This document shows, piece by piece, positions 44,698-53,253 of a stretch of DNA of 64,000 nucleotides. The position numbers and the translations under genes were made by a program. The number at the start of each line of letters is the position of its first letter. Positions within the stretch are counted from its first letter, which is position 1. A model generated the notes under the pieces. It worked only from the letters and a program-made list of their open reading frames with translations, searched no databases and had not been told where the DNA came from. This DNA is from Geobacter sp. (GTDB lineage Bacteria; Desulfobacterota; Desulfuromonadia; Geobacterales; Pseudopelobacteraceae): assembly GCA_009885845.1 (NCBI GenBank), contig VFJW01000001.1, positions 31,980-95,979 on the forward strand, given 5' to 3'.

Positions 44698-45578
44698 CAA
44701 CGCTCAAAGTCGCATTGATCCAGCAAAACTGCAGTGAAAACCGTGATGATAATCTCGCAAAAACGGCTCTCATGGTCAGGAAGGCTGCGGCCGGAGGGGC
44801 TCAACTTGTCGTACTGCAGGAGCTGCACACCTCCACCTATTTCTGTCAGGTTGAGTCCCCTGCCCTGTTTGACCTTGCCGAGCCGATTCCCGGTCCTTCC
44901 ACTGAAACTCTGGGGAAACTGGCTGGTGAACTGGGAGTGGTAATCATTGCATCACTGTTTGAGAGGCGGGCAGCCGGGCTATATCATAATACGGCGGTCG
45001 TACTCGAAAAAGACGGTTCCATTGCCGGCATCTACCGCAAGATGCACATCCCGGACGATCCCGGTTTCTATGAGAAATTCTATTTCACTCCCGGCGATCT
45101 CGGTTTCAACCCGGTGAAAACCTCCGTCGGTGCGCTTGGAGTGCTGGTCTGCTGGGATCAATGGTATCCAGAAGCTGCCCGGATGATGGCACTGGCGGGA
45201 GCGGACCTGCTCATTTATCCGACCGCTATCGGGTGGGACCCTGAAGATACGCATGAAGAACAGCAGCGGCAGTTTGATGCCTGGGTTACGGTGCAGCGGG
45301 GACATGCGGTGGCGAATGGCCTGCCGGTGCTTGCGGTCAACCGGGTCGGTTTTGAATCGTCACCACAACAGCCCGACAATGGCATTCAGTTCTGGGGTGG
45401 TAGTTTTGCCGCAGGCCCGCAGGGAGAGATGCTTGTGTCAGCATCCCGGGAAAACGAGGAAATTATCGAAGTGGAGATCGACTGTGCGCGGAGTGAACGG
45501 GTGCGTCGTATCTGGCCCTTTCTGCGTGATCGAAGGATCGATGAATATGGTGATTTACTGAAACGGTTCCGGGATTGA
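44694..45578 (+). CDS. aguB: N-carbamoylputrescine amidase
   Basis: A 294-residue nitrilase-superfamily enzyme with the Glu-Lys-Cys triad: E in VLQELHTSTYF near residue 43, K in YRKMHIPDDP near residue 119, C in VLVCWDQWYPEAARM near residue 156. It releases ammonia and CO2 from N-carbamoylputrescine to give putrescine, completing the arginine-decarboxylase route started by aguA. ATGA overlap with aguA. Confidence 0.95.
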   Translation: MTTLKVALIQQNCSENRDDNLAKTALMVRKAAAGGAQLVVLQELHTSTYFCQVESPALFDLAEPIPGPSTETLGKLAGELGVVIIASLFERRAAGLYHNTAVVLEKDGSIAGIYRKMHIPDDPGFYEKFYFTPGDLGFNPVKTSVGALGVLVCWDQWYPEAARMMALAGADLLIYPTAIGWDPEDTHEEQQRQFDAWVTVQRGHAVANGLPVLAVNRVGFESSPQQPDNGIQFWGGSFAAGPQGEMLVSASRENEEIIEVEIDCARSERVRRIWPFLRDRRIDEYGDLLKRFRD

Positions 45579-45589
45579 TAAGGACTGTT

Positions 45590-46327
45590 TCAGAAACTGT
45601 GCGAACTTTTCATCAAAAGACTGACACCCAGATAGGTAAAGAGCATAACAAACACTCCTACGATTCCCAGCCAGGCAAAAACAGCGTCCCAGCGGGTTCC
45701 TTTTAATCTGACGTGCAGCAGCAGTGCATAAAACAACCAGAGAATGGAGGTCCATAACTCTTTCGGCGTCCAGAGCCAGTACGTACCCCACGCATAATAT
45801 CCCCAGATTCCACCCGAAATCATTGAAGCTGAAAAGAACGTCCATCCGGTCAGAGCCGTTTTATACAGGAGATCAAGATATGCACGGTCTCCGGTACGGA
45901 GAAAAGCGGCGCTCGCAATGCCTCCGATAACAAAAAGGGCATACCCGAAAAAAGCGACAACAACGTGCAGTTCGAACCAGAGCGTGTCAAGTATCTGCGG
46001 CAGGGGCATGTTGAGTGGTTTGAACAGGAGTGCGGAAATCGTGAAAACTGCGGCCGTAATGCCAACGGTGAACGTAAACCATCGCAGGCGGCGCACAACC
46101 GGGAAATATGACTCAAACAGCCCCATAAGCGTAATCGACATACCGAAGAACAGCAGCGTATCATGGGGGCCGAGCAACGGCAGCCTGCCGAGCATAAGCC
46201 CGCGGCTGACAAGGTAGAACAGCTGGATTGCCAGTGCAGCCGTAAGACCTGTGCGCCAGAAAGATCCGAAGATCAGGCACGCCACAGCAAGCCAGAGGAT
46301 GGGTGCTGAGAGAGAAATTACACTCAT
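45590..46327 (-). CDS. CcsA/ResC-like cytochrome c assembly protein
   Basis: A 245-residue membrane protein with about eight hydrophobic helices and the haem-handling region AWGTYWLWTPKELWTSILWL near residues 176-196. CcsA/ResC proteins normally carry WxWDPKE there (WWD motif); here the aspartate is threonine. Family members carry haem to apocytochromes outside the membrane (System II). The protein is shorter than typical CcsA. A 45-residue zinc-ribbon gene precedes it by 1 bp. Given the 27-haem cytochrome in the window, haem attachment capacity is expected, but the variant motif leaves its activity open. Confidence 0.75.
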   Translation of the reverse strand: MSVISLSAPILWLAVACLIFGSFWRTGLTAALAIQLFYLVSRGLMLGRLPLLGPHDTLLFFGMSITLMGLFESYFPVVRRLRWFTFTVGITAAVFTISALLFKPLNMPLPQILDTLWFELHVVVAFFGYALFVIGGIASAAFLRTGDRAYLDLLYKTALTGWTFFSASMISGGIWGYYAWGTYWLWTPKELWTSILWLFYALLLHVRLKGTRWDAVFAWLGIVGVFVMLFTYLGVSLLMKSSHSF

Positions 46328-46328
46328 T

Positions 46329-46466
46329 TCAGATTTTGACTACGGATGTTATTTTTCGCTCGTGAAGATAGCTTTCCAGAAAATAGAGTCGTACTCCGAC
46401 TGATTCCGGTACTTCATGATCGGGGATTGTTCCACTAGCGCTGCATTTAGGGCAGGATATCTTCAT
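46329..46466 (-). CDS. 45-residue zinc-ribbon-like protein
   Basis: A short gene: ATG at 46466, TGA at 46329-46331. MKISCPKCSASGTIPDH matches the first knuckle of MJ0042-type zinc ribbons (CPxC...), but the second Cys pair is missing, replaced by GVRLYFLESYLHERKITSV. AGGAG lies 8 nt upstream. The stop is 1 nt from the ATG of the CcsA-like gene, so both are cotranslated. Either a minimal zinc knuckle or the remnant of a longer ribbon protein. Confidence 0.6.
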   Translation of the reverse strand: MKISCPKCSASGTIPDHEVPESVGVRLYFLESYLHERKITSVVKI

Positions 46467-46622
46467 ATCAAGGTCTCCTGATGAGATAATGTTGCCGTCC
46501 TTTGTAACAAATCATGTGAGGTATGTCATCATTACTCTCAATTTTTTAAGCAACAATCTGCACAAAAAAAATTAAATGTGCGCTATAGTGCCACGGTAGA
46601 AATTTGAAATGGGGGATATTGC

Positions 46623-48380
46623 ATGTCATTTAATGGTGACCTCGAACATTTTCCGTTGGTAGATGTTATTCAACTTCTACATATGACTAGTAAAACCGGT
46701 ATTTTATATTTAAAAAGTCCCAAAGGCGAAAGTCAGCTGGTTTTTCATGAGGGTTTTTTTGTCAGTGCAAACCACCTGAATAACAGTGTTCGTATCGGCA
46801 CCGTGCTGGTTGACATGAAAGCAATTTCCCAGGAGAAACTAAATCAGGCCCTTTCAGAGCAGAAAGAAGCGGGAAGGAGTCGTAAGCCGCTGATTGCTAC
46901 CTTGATTGAACAGGGTACGATTGACAAGGAAATAGCGTTCAAGGGCCTTGAAACCTTGATTGAGATGACCATTGTCGAAGTATTGACCTGGTCAAGCGGC
47001 ACCTTTACACTTGATGTTTCCAAAGAATATGTTTCTGATGAATACCGTTATTTCCCGGAAAAACTGAATCAGGAGATTTTGCTGAACGCCCAGGGAATAT
47101 TGATGGATTCTCTGCGAATATATGACGAAAAAATGCGCGACGGGACCCTGAGTACTATTTTCTTTACCGAAACAGACAGCAGCACCGCCGTCGTTGCTCC
47201 TGATTCAGACTCCAACACACAGGATATAACCGCCGATCTGCTAGGTCTTGATGGGCTTGACTCCATTACCCGTAAACTTCCGGATGTGTTTATCGGCCTG
47301 AAAGATTATGATCCGGTAGATGAACACCGGCAGGCGGTTGCGAGTGCGCTTCCTGAAACAACAATTGACCAGCAGGAACTTTTGGTTTCTTTCCTGACCG
47401 GCGTGTCCGCTCCACTGCCTTCAGGTTCCGCTCCACCGGTTATTGCAATTATTCTGCTGACACAAAATGAACTGCTTTCCCATTCAATAACGACAATGTG
47501 CAAACACGATAATCTTTTTATTTTTGCCGCTGACGAAGAGAGTGGTCTGGACATTGTCATCGAGCAGTCTCTTGGCAGAGACCTCCATCCGGTTCTGGTT
47601 ATTGATATTCCTCATGACGGTGACGGGTCGCAGGCACTGACACTCGTACGCCAGAAGCTTTCAGCCTATCCGCAGATTTCAATTCTGATTACCGCATGCT
47701 GCAAAACCTGGCGCGACATCAGCATGAATGCTCTCAGCGCGGGAACCAGATCAATCATTCCCCGCCCCTGCGAACGCTGTCATGAAGATTCTTATGTACC
47801 GCAGATGATAGCGTTTCTGTCCGGTATCGGTTCATTTTTGAAAACGATTCTCCCCGTTCCAAGCGCTGAAACCGGCTGCCAGTTCATTGCAGCATTCAAT
47901 CAACTGAAATCATTATCCAATCCCCCTGAAATTGCGCTGGTAATGCTCCGGTTTGCGGCACTCCAGTTTGAGAGGGTTCTTACCCTAGTCATCGCAAAGT
48001 CTGAACTGATTGTAGAAAAATCGATCGGGGTTACGGCTGAAAAAGCAAACGGGCCGGGTGCGCCACTCATGTTCCGCATCCCGCTTGAACGGAATTCAGT
48101 TCTTCAGGAGGTCGCCGAAAAAGGGCGGCTTTATTACGGGCAGCGAAGCGACAGCGTACTTACTAATGTTCTGTACAAAGAAATCGGAGCTCCGCGCAGT
48201 GCAAAAGTACTGGCGATTCCCCTCATCAGCCGGGGTAAGGTTATTGCGATAACGTATGCTGATTTTGGCGCAAAACCGGTCACTCCGCCCCAGATTAATC
48301 TGCTTGAAGCGCTTGCACAGCACGCGGGTTCAATGCTTGATAACGCTCTGTATCGCAAGAGCATTGAAAAAGCGGCGTGA
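46623..48380 (+). CDS. PATAN (DUF4388) protein with degenerate receiver and GAF-like domain
   Basis: A 585-residue protein. The N-terminal 150 residues are a PATAN domain (MSFNGDLEHFPLVDVIQLLHMTSKTGILYL, LVFHEGFFVSAN). A receiver-like region near residues 270-400 has lost the N-terminal acid pair (LLTQNE) and the lysine (IIPRPCERC) but keeps an aspartate in VLVIDIPHDGDG. The last 180 residues look like GAF. It is a relative of the che-cluster protein at 8559. Directly followed by a PilT-like ATPase gene (33 bp), which suggests a role in pilus or surface behaviour. GGGG lies upstream of the ATG. Confidence 0.8.
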   Translation: MSFNGDLEHFPLVDVIQLLHMTSKTGILYLKSPKGESQLVFHEGFFVSANHLNNSVRIGTVLVDMKAISQEKLNQALSEQKEAGRSRKPLIATLIEQGTIDKEIAFKGLETLIEMTIVEVLTWSSGTFTLDVSKEYVSDEYRYFPEKLNQEILLNAQGILMDSLRIYDEKMRDGTLSTIFFTETDSSTAVVAPDSDSNTQDITADLLGLDGLDSITRKLPDVFIGLKDYDPVDEHRQAVASALPETTIDQQELLVSFLTGVSAPLPSGSAPPVIAIILLTQNELLSHSITTMCKHDNLFIFAADEESGLDIVIEQSLGRDLHPVLVIDIPHDGDGSQALTLVRQKLSAYPQISILITACCKTWRDISMNALSAGTRSIIPRPCERCHEDSYVPQMIAFLSGIGSFLKTILPVPSAETGCQFIAAFNQLKSLSNPPEIALVMLRFAALQFERVLTLVIAKSELIVEKSIGVTAEKANGPGAPLMFRIPLERNSVLQEVAEKGRLYYGQRSDSVLTNVLYKEIGAPRSAKVLAIPLISRGKVIAITYADFGAKPVTPPQINLLEALAQHAGSMLDNALYRKSIEKAA

Positions 48381-48413
48381 CACATAATTCCTGATTTACA
48401 TTTCGGCGGAGGC

Positions 48414-49487
48414 ATGATGGATACCAATATCCTGCATCAAATTCTGGACATAGCTTTTCAGAAGAAAGTTTCTGATCTCCACTTCGAGGTTGACAATCCC
48501 CCTTTTTTCAGAGGGCGGGGACAATTGGTCCGGGCGAAAATGCCCAATCTGACAGCGGCTGATACCCGGTTTATTGTTGAAACCGTTCTGGCCCACAACG
48601 GCCGCCAGGTGGCCAACGATCTCAAAGAATGCGATGCCTCATACTCACTGCAATCCGGCGGGCGTTTCAGAGTCAGTATTTTCCGCCAAAAAGGTTACTT
48701 TGGCGTTGTCATGCGGGTCATTCCTCCGGTTATAGGGACGTTTGAAGATCTGAATCTGCCGCAGGTTCTGGGTGAAATTGCGCAGGTTCCCAACGGTCTG
48801 ATTCTGTTTACCGGTCCGACCGGTAACGGCAAATCAACATCGCTCGCCTCAATGCTGAGACACCTTAATGAAAACTTTAGCTATAATATTATAACTATTG
48901 AAGATCCAATAGAATTCTTATTTACATCACAAAAAAGTTGTATCATTCAACGTGAAATCGGCATCGATACGGAAAGCTTCGGTTCTGCGCTGAAAGCTGC
49001 GCTCAGGATGGATCCGGATGTCATCATGGTTGGAGAAATGCGCGATAAAGAGACCATCGATTCCTGCATCAAAGCGGCTGAGACCGGGCATCTGGTGCTT
49101 TCTACCCTGCATACCCAGGGTGCCGTTTCCACAATCAACAGGATGATCGGGCATTTCCCTCCTGAATCTCAGGAAATAATGCGTCACCGTCTGGCCGATA
49201 TTCTGGTAGCCACAATTTCGATTCGTCTGATCAAGGACAAGTCCGGCGAAAACATACTACCGGTGGTGGAAATCATGCGGGCGACGACGACCATCCAGGC
49301 CTGTATTCGCGATGGGCGGCTCGATGAAATTGAACAGCATATCGAAAAAGGGGCAACGCAGTACCATATGCAAACCCTCGATATGCACCTGCTTCAGCTC
49401 TATCGACAGGACCTGATTACCTTGCAGGACGCCCAGCGCCTTACTCATTCCATGGATTTTGAACGCAAACTGATGTTCGACAATTAG
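48414..49487 (+). CDS. PilT-family type IV pilus retraction ATPase
   Basis: A 357-residue PilT/GspE-superfamily hexameric ATPase. Seen: an N-terminal PAS-like domain (VSDLHFEVDNPPFFRGRG), Walker A GPTGNGKST near residue 137, Asp box EDPIEFLF, Walker B VIMVGEMRD near residue 204 and His box HLVLSTLHTQGA. PilT normally has GPTGSGKST and HTNSA, so this is a divergent paralogue (perhaps PilT2/PilU-like). It would power retraction of pili. Either M1 or M2 (48417) may start; GGAGG lies close upstream. Confidence 0.87.
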   Translation: MMDTNILHQILDIAFQKKVSDLHFEVDNPPFFRGRGQLVRAKMPNLTAADTRFIVETVLAHNGRQVANDLKECDASYSLQSGGRFRVSIFRQKGYFGVVMRVIPPVIGTFEDLNLPQVLGEIAQVPNGLILFTGPTGNGKSTSLASMLRHLNENFSYNIITIEDPIEFLFTSQKSCIIQREIGIDTESFGSALKAALRMDPDVIMVGEMRDKETIDSCIKAAETGHLVLSTLHTQGAVSTINRMIGHFPPESQEIMRHRLADILVATISIRLIKDKSGENILPVVEIMRATTTIQACIRDGRLDEIEQHIEKGATQYHMQTLDMHLLQLYRQDLITLQDAQRLTHSMDFERKLMFDN

Positions 49488-49497
49488 AGCCGGCGCT

Positions 49498-50880
49498 ATG
49501 GAAAAAATTCTTATCATTGATGACGAGTCCTTCATCCGGGAAACGGTCTCACGGATCTTATCTGATGAGGGATATCAGGTCTGCCAGGCTTCCAACACTA
49601 TTGAAGCAAGTGAGCAGGTAGCATCCGGTGAAGTCGATCTGGCACTGTTGGATCTGAATCTTGGCTCTGAAAATGGCATAGAAGTACTGAAAAACCTGAA
49701 AGAACTTGATCCCGAATTACTGGTTATAATGATTACCGGCTTCGGATCGGTTGAAAGCGCCGTAGATGCCCTGAAAATGGGCGCTTTTCATTACATGAAA
49801 AAACCGTTTAAAGCCGATGCCCTGAGAGTAATAGTCAAGCTTGCACTTCAAACCCAGACGTTAAAACGTGAAGTGCGCAATCTGAAACGAGCTGACAACT
49901 GCCTGCCGGGCCGCTCTCCGATGATCGGCAGAAGCAAACCTTTTCTCGAAGTAATTAATCAGGTCCGCGAAATCGCCCGCATCCCCTCGACAGTTCTGAT
50001 TACCGGTGAATCCGGCACCGGCAAGGAACTTGTTGCCCGGGCGATTCACGATATTTCCGATCGCACCGAAGCTGCTTTTGTCGCAATTAACTGCGCTTCA
50101 ATCCCTGCTGCATTATTGGAAAGCGAACTCTTTGGCCACGAAAAAGGTTCCTTCACAAGTGCAACTGCCAGAAAAACGGGGTTGTTTGAGGAAGCCCACC
50201 GCGGCACGGTTTTTTTAGATGAAATCGGAGAAATGGATCTGGCTATGCAGTCAAAATTGCTTCGGGTCCTGCAGGAGCGTACTATCCGCCGCGTCGGCGG
50301 AATCAAAGACATCAACATCGATGTCCGGATCATAGCGGCGACGAATCGCAACCTGTTAGATAAAATTGCTGCCGGCTCATTTCGTGAAGACCTTTACTAT
50401 CGAATCAATGTGTTCCCGATTCATATTCCGCCGCTCAGAGAGCGGAGAGACGACATCAGTATCATAGCCTCCTATTTTCTTGATACGTTCAGTCGTTCCT
50501 TTGGCCGAGATTTTAAAGCTCTTTCACCGGAGGCAACCCTGCTGCTGGAAGAGTATCGCTGGCCGGGCAATATCCGCGAACTGCGCAATGTCATTGAACG
50601 GATCTGTATCATGAACTATGGCCAGACGCTCCTGCCTGAACATCTTCCCCAGGAAATCAGGGGCACAGCCCCGTCGACAACTGCAGCGGCGGCCCTGCAA
50701 TCGTCTTCGCCGTCACATTTGGCGGAAGATACCGGCCTTGATGACGCGGTGATGAATTTTGAAAGAAATATTATACGTCAGGCGCTGGAAAAAACGGGGG
50801 GCAACGTACTTCAGAGCGCCGCCATGCTGAAAATTCCTCGCGGCACGCTTCGTTACAAGATGGATAAGTACGGATTGTGA
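49498..50880 (+). CDS. NtrC-family sigma-54-dependent response regulator
   Basis: A 460-residue activator. Receiver with DDE at residues 9-11, phospho-acceptor in LALLDLNLG near residue 52 and lysine in MKKPFKA. AAA+ domain with Walker A GESGTGKE near residue 170, L1 loop GSFTSA (canonical GAFTGA), Walker B VFLDEIGE and arginine finger region. C-terminal Fis-type HTH (NVLQSAAMLKIPRGTLRYKM). It should drive sigma-54 promoters when phosphorylated. No adjacent kinase. It lies 10 bp after the PilT-like gene, so is an operon member. Confidence 0.92.
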   Translation: MEKILIIDDESFIRETVSRILSDEGYQVCQASNTIEASEQVASGEVDLALLDLNLGSENGIEVLKNLKELDPELLVIMITGFGSVESAVDALKMGAFHYMKKPFKADALRVIVKLALQTQTLKREVRNLKRADNCLPGRSPMIGRSKPFLEVINQVREIARIPSTVLITGESGTGKELVARAIHDISDRTEAAFVAINCASIPAALLESELFGHEKGSFTSATARKTGLFEEAHRGTVFLDEIGEMDLAMQSKLLRVLQERTIRRVGGIKDINIDVRIIAATNRNLLDKIAAGSFREDLYYRINVFPIHIPPLRERRDDISIIASYFLDTFSRSFGRDFKALSPEATLLLEEYRWPGNIRELRNVIERICIMNYGQTLLPEHLPQEIRGTAPSTTAAAALQSSSPSHLAEDTGLDDAVMNFERNIIRQALEKTGGNVLQSAAMLKIPRGTLRYKMDKYGL

Positions 50881-51713
50881 CTGTCATGCCGGAAAAACAC
50901 GCCATAAAGCCGGGGCAATCTGTTGAACTGCTGAAAGAGCTGCATATCCTTACCCGCGACGGTGCACTGAATCAGGACAGCAGACGTAAGCTCAAACAGG
51001 TCAATCACCTGTACCAGTTCATCGAACCGCTTCTGAAAGAGGTCCAACGGGATCACTCAGGAATTACACTGGCAGACCATGGAGCCGGAAAATCGTACCT
51101 GGGATTTATTCTGTACGATCTGTTCTTCAAAAATCAGGATGATAATTCGCATATTTTCGGTATTGAAGCACGTGATGAACTTGTTGAAAGATCGCGGGCA
51201 CTCGCTGATAAGCTTCTGTTTTCCGGCATGTCTTTTTTGCCCTTGTCTGTTGCTGATTCGATCTGTTCCGAAGCAATTCCGGCTGTCGTTGATATTGTTA
51301 CCGCACTCCACGCCTGCGATAATGCAACAGATGATGCCATTCTCTTTGCCTTGAAGAAAAAGGCCCGTTTTATCGTTCTTGTTCCCTGCTGCCAGGCTGA
51401 AGTCGCTGCCGTTTTACGCAAAAACAAAGCAGCGGCGCGTGCCTCAGACAGTCTGACCGAATTATGGCGACACTCGCTGCACACGCGTGAATTCGGCAGT
51501 CATGTCACTAATGTACTGCGCTGCCTGCAGCTTGAAGCACATGGCTATCAGGTGACCGTTACCGAACTGGTAGGATGGGAACATTCCATGAAGAATGAGC
51601 TTATCATCGCCAGTTTCAAGGACCTGCCACGGCGACGACCATCAGAACGGCTGCATGAACTATTGCAAACACTTGGGCTCTCCGAAATGAGTCATCGATT
51701 TTTTACTCCGTAA
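50877..51713 (+). CDS. SAM-dependent methyltransferase-like protein
   Basis: A 278-residue protein resembling PF13679-type methyltransferases: LADHGAGKSYLGFILYDLF (SAM-binding loop, glycine-rich) near residue 63, then GIEARDELVERS and VTALHACDNATDDAI, where DPPY-like motifs usually sit, and VPCCQAE near residue 165. Target is unknown. It starts at a GTG overlapping the regulator stop by 4 bp, or at an ATG at 50886. Being last in the PATAN-PilT-NtrC operon, it may modify a protein or RNA linked to that pathway. Confidence 0.7.
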   Translation: MTVMPEKHAIKPGQSVELLKELHILTRDGALNQDSRRKLKQVNHLYQFIEPLLKEVQRDHSGITLADHGAGKSYLGFILYDLFFKNQDDNSHIFGIEARDELVERSRALADKLLFSGMSFLPLSVADSICSEAIPAVVDIVTALHACDNATDDAILFALKKKARFIVLVPCCQAEVAAVLRKNKAAARASDSLTELWRHSLHTREFGSHVTNVLRCLQLEAHGYQVTVTELVGWEHSMKNELIIASFKDLPRRRPSERLHELLQTLGLSEMSHRFFTP

Positions 51714-51874
51714 CAGTTCAATCACACACTTCCATCAAGTTTACCAGCAAGTGGCGAATATTCATCATCTCGTCTGGCTGAATTTAGCCACTTTGACTCT
51801 TGTCAGTCGGCAGCAACGCCGGTATCCAATAGACAAAAGACACTGTATCAATATGTTAGATAAACATACATAGT
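51714..51874 (+). other. Upstream regulatory region of the liv operon
   Basis: 161 bp without a gene. It holds an imperfect dyad, AGTGGC (51750-51755) with GCCACT (51787-51792), flanked by GAATATTC-like and GAATTTA sequence. It lies 85-125 bp upstream of the sigma-54 promoter, the usual distance for an activator binding site. No T run follows the dyad, so it is less likely to be a terminator. Confidence 0.4.
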
Positions 51875-51890
51875 TGGCACTAGTGTTGCT
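51875..51890 (+). promoter_or_regulatory. Sigma-54 (-24/-12) promoter of livKHMGF
   Basis: TGGCAC (51875-51880), five bases, TTGCT (51886-51890): an exact match to the TGGCAC-N5-TTGCW consensus. It is 78 bp before the livK start, in the correct orientation. An NtrC-type activator would be needed. Confidence 0.85.
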
Positions 51891-51967
51891 ATATTGTCAG
51901 AACGTTATTTCAAATTCTCTGTTGTAGAATATTATATTTGCACCATCACATCCAAAGGAGGCTGAAA

Positions 51968-53122
51968 ATGATTCGAAAGATTGCAGCAACAGCACTTGTT
52001 ATGGGTCTTGTACTGCCGGGTGTCTCCCAGGCGGCAAAAGTAAAGATCGGTTTTATCAACACGATAACCGGCGCAGAGGCTCCCATCGGGGAAAACCTGA
52101 CAAATGGTGTTACCATGGCCATTGAGGATCTCAAAAAAAAGGGGATTGAAGTCGATCTGACCAAAGAGGATGATACCGGTAAACCGGAAAAATCTCTGGC
52201 CGCTTTTGAGAAACTGGCCACACGTGATAACGTGGCCGGCGTAGTCGGTCCTTACACTTCAGCCTGCTCCAGCGCTGTAGCCAGCCAGGCCGACAAGTAC
52301 AAAGTGCCGCTGTTGATCCCGGTTGCAGCCAAGGAAGACATCACCCGTAAAGGATACAAGTACGTATTCCGGCTTAACGCCCCGGCAGATGTCTATTCTT
52401 CGGTTTTGATGGACACTGTTCTTGCTCTCGACAAGCCTAAAACCATCGCCTATATCTATGAGAGTACCGACTTTGGTACTTCAACCGTCAACACAGCCAA
52501 GGAATACGCCAAGAGGCTCGGCATTCAGGAAGTGGCCGAGGAAAAATATCAGAAAGGGGCACCGGATTTCCGTTCAACTCTTTCAAAGATCAAATCCAAG
52601 AACCCTGATCTGGTTTTCATGGTTTCCTACGTTGTAGATGCCATCACCCTGATGCGTCAATCCAAAGAGATCGGCCTGGCACCAAAGGCCTTCCTGGGAG
52701 GGGGAGCCGGCTTCACCACCGCACAATTTCTGGCCCAGAAGGAAATTTCCAACCTGGTCATGTCCAGCACCCAGTGGACCGATGACGTAAACTGGCCCGG
52801 CGCTGCCGATTTTGCCAAGCGCTACACCGCCAAGTACAAAAAAGAGCCTTCCTATCACGCCGCTTGCGCCTATGCAGCCATGATGATCATGGCAGAAACC
52901 GCCTCCAAGAGCGAGGGCGACCGCGACAAAACCCGCAACGCTTTGAAAGCGGGGCAATGGAACGGCATCATGGGCGAGGTCAAGTTTGCCGACTACGCCG
53001 GCTTCACCAACCAGAACAACCACCAAATGCTGGTACAGCAGGTCCAGGACGGCAAATACGAGACCGTCTTCCCGGCCAAATTCGCAACCAAGAAACCGAT
53101 CTACCCGTTCAAGTGGAAGTAA
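51968..53122 (+). CDS. livK: Branched-chain amino acid ABC transporter, substrate-binding protein
   Basis: A 384-residue periplasmic binding protein with a signal peptide (MIRKIAATALVMGLVLPGVSQA). The LivK-type fold is recognised by KIGFINTITGAEAPIGENLTNG and GVVGPYTSACSSAVA. It binds leucine, isoleucine, valine or a related ligand and delivers it to LivHM. AAAGGAGG precedes the ATG, an ideal ribosome binding site. First gene of the complete livKHMGF set behind the sigma-54 promoter. Confidence 0.93.
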   Translation: MIRKIAATALVMGLVLPGVSQAAKVKIGFINTITGAEAPIGENLTNGVTMAIEDLKKKGIEVDLTKEDDTGKPEKSLAAFEKLATRDNVAGVVGPYTSACSSAVASQADKYKVPLLIPVAAKEDITRKGYKYVFRLNAPADVYSSVLMDTVLALDKPKTIAYIYESTDFGTSTVNTAKEYAKRLGIQEVAEEKYQKGAPDFRSTLSKIKSKNPDLVFMVSYVVDAITLMRQSKEIGLAPKAFLGGGAGFTTAQFLAQKEISNLVMSSTQWTDDVNWPGAADFAKRYTAKYKKEPSYHAACAYAAMMIMAETASKSEGDRDKTRNALKAGQWNGIMGEVKFADYAGFTNQNNHQMLVQQVQDGKYETVFPAKFATKKPIYPFKWK

Positions 53123-53253
53123 AGCTCAAGTTTCCCCTCTCAAAGGGGAGATTTAGTGGGTGTTGGAGTTGACATCTGTGGCATCGGTGTTGACTCCATC
53201 CCCACCCCCAACCCTCCCCTTGAAATGGAGGGAGTAATTTCCCGGAGATTTTC
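53123..53253 (+). repeat. Large imperfect inverted repeat between livK and livH
   Basis: The left side (53129-53165, CCCCTCTCAAAGGGGAG then GTGGGTGTTGGA) and the right side (53196-53233, on the other strand GGGGAGGGTTGGGGGTGGGGATGGA) are imperfect reverse complements around a central dyad (GGAGTTGACA / TGTTGACTCC with G-U pairs). It resembles REP-like palindromic elements scattered in bacterial intergenic regions. It could also stabilise the livK message and reduce downstream expression, as hairpins after binding-protein genes often do. Confidence 0.55.

Noticed and set aside
46578..46593. Minus-strand TGGCAC resembling a sigma-54 promoter before the zinc-ribbon/CcsA pair
   Set aside because: The -12 part reads CGCA and the GG-to-GC spacing is one base short; it does not meet the consensus.
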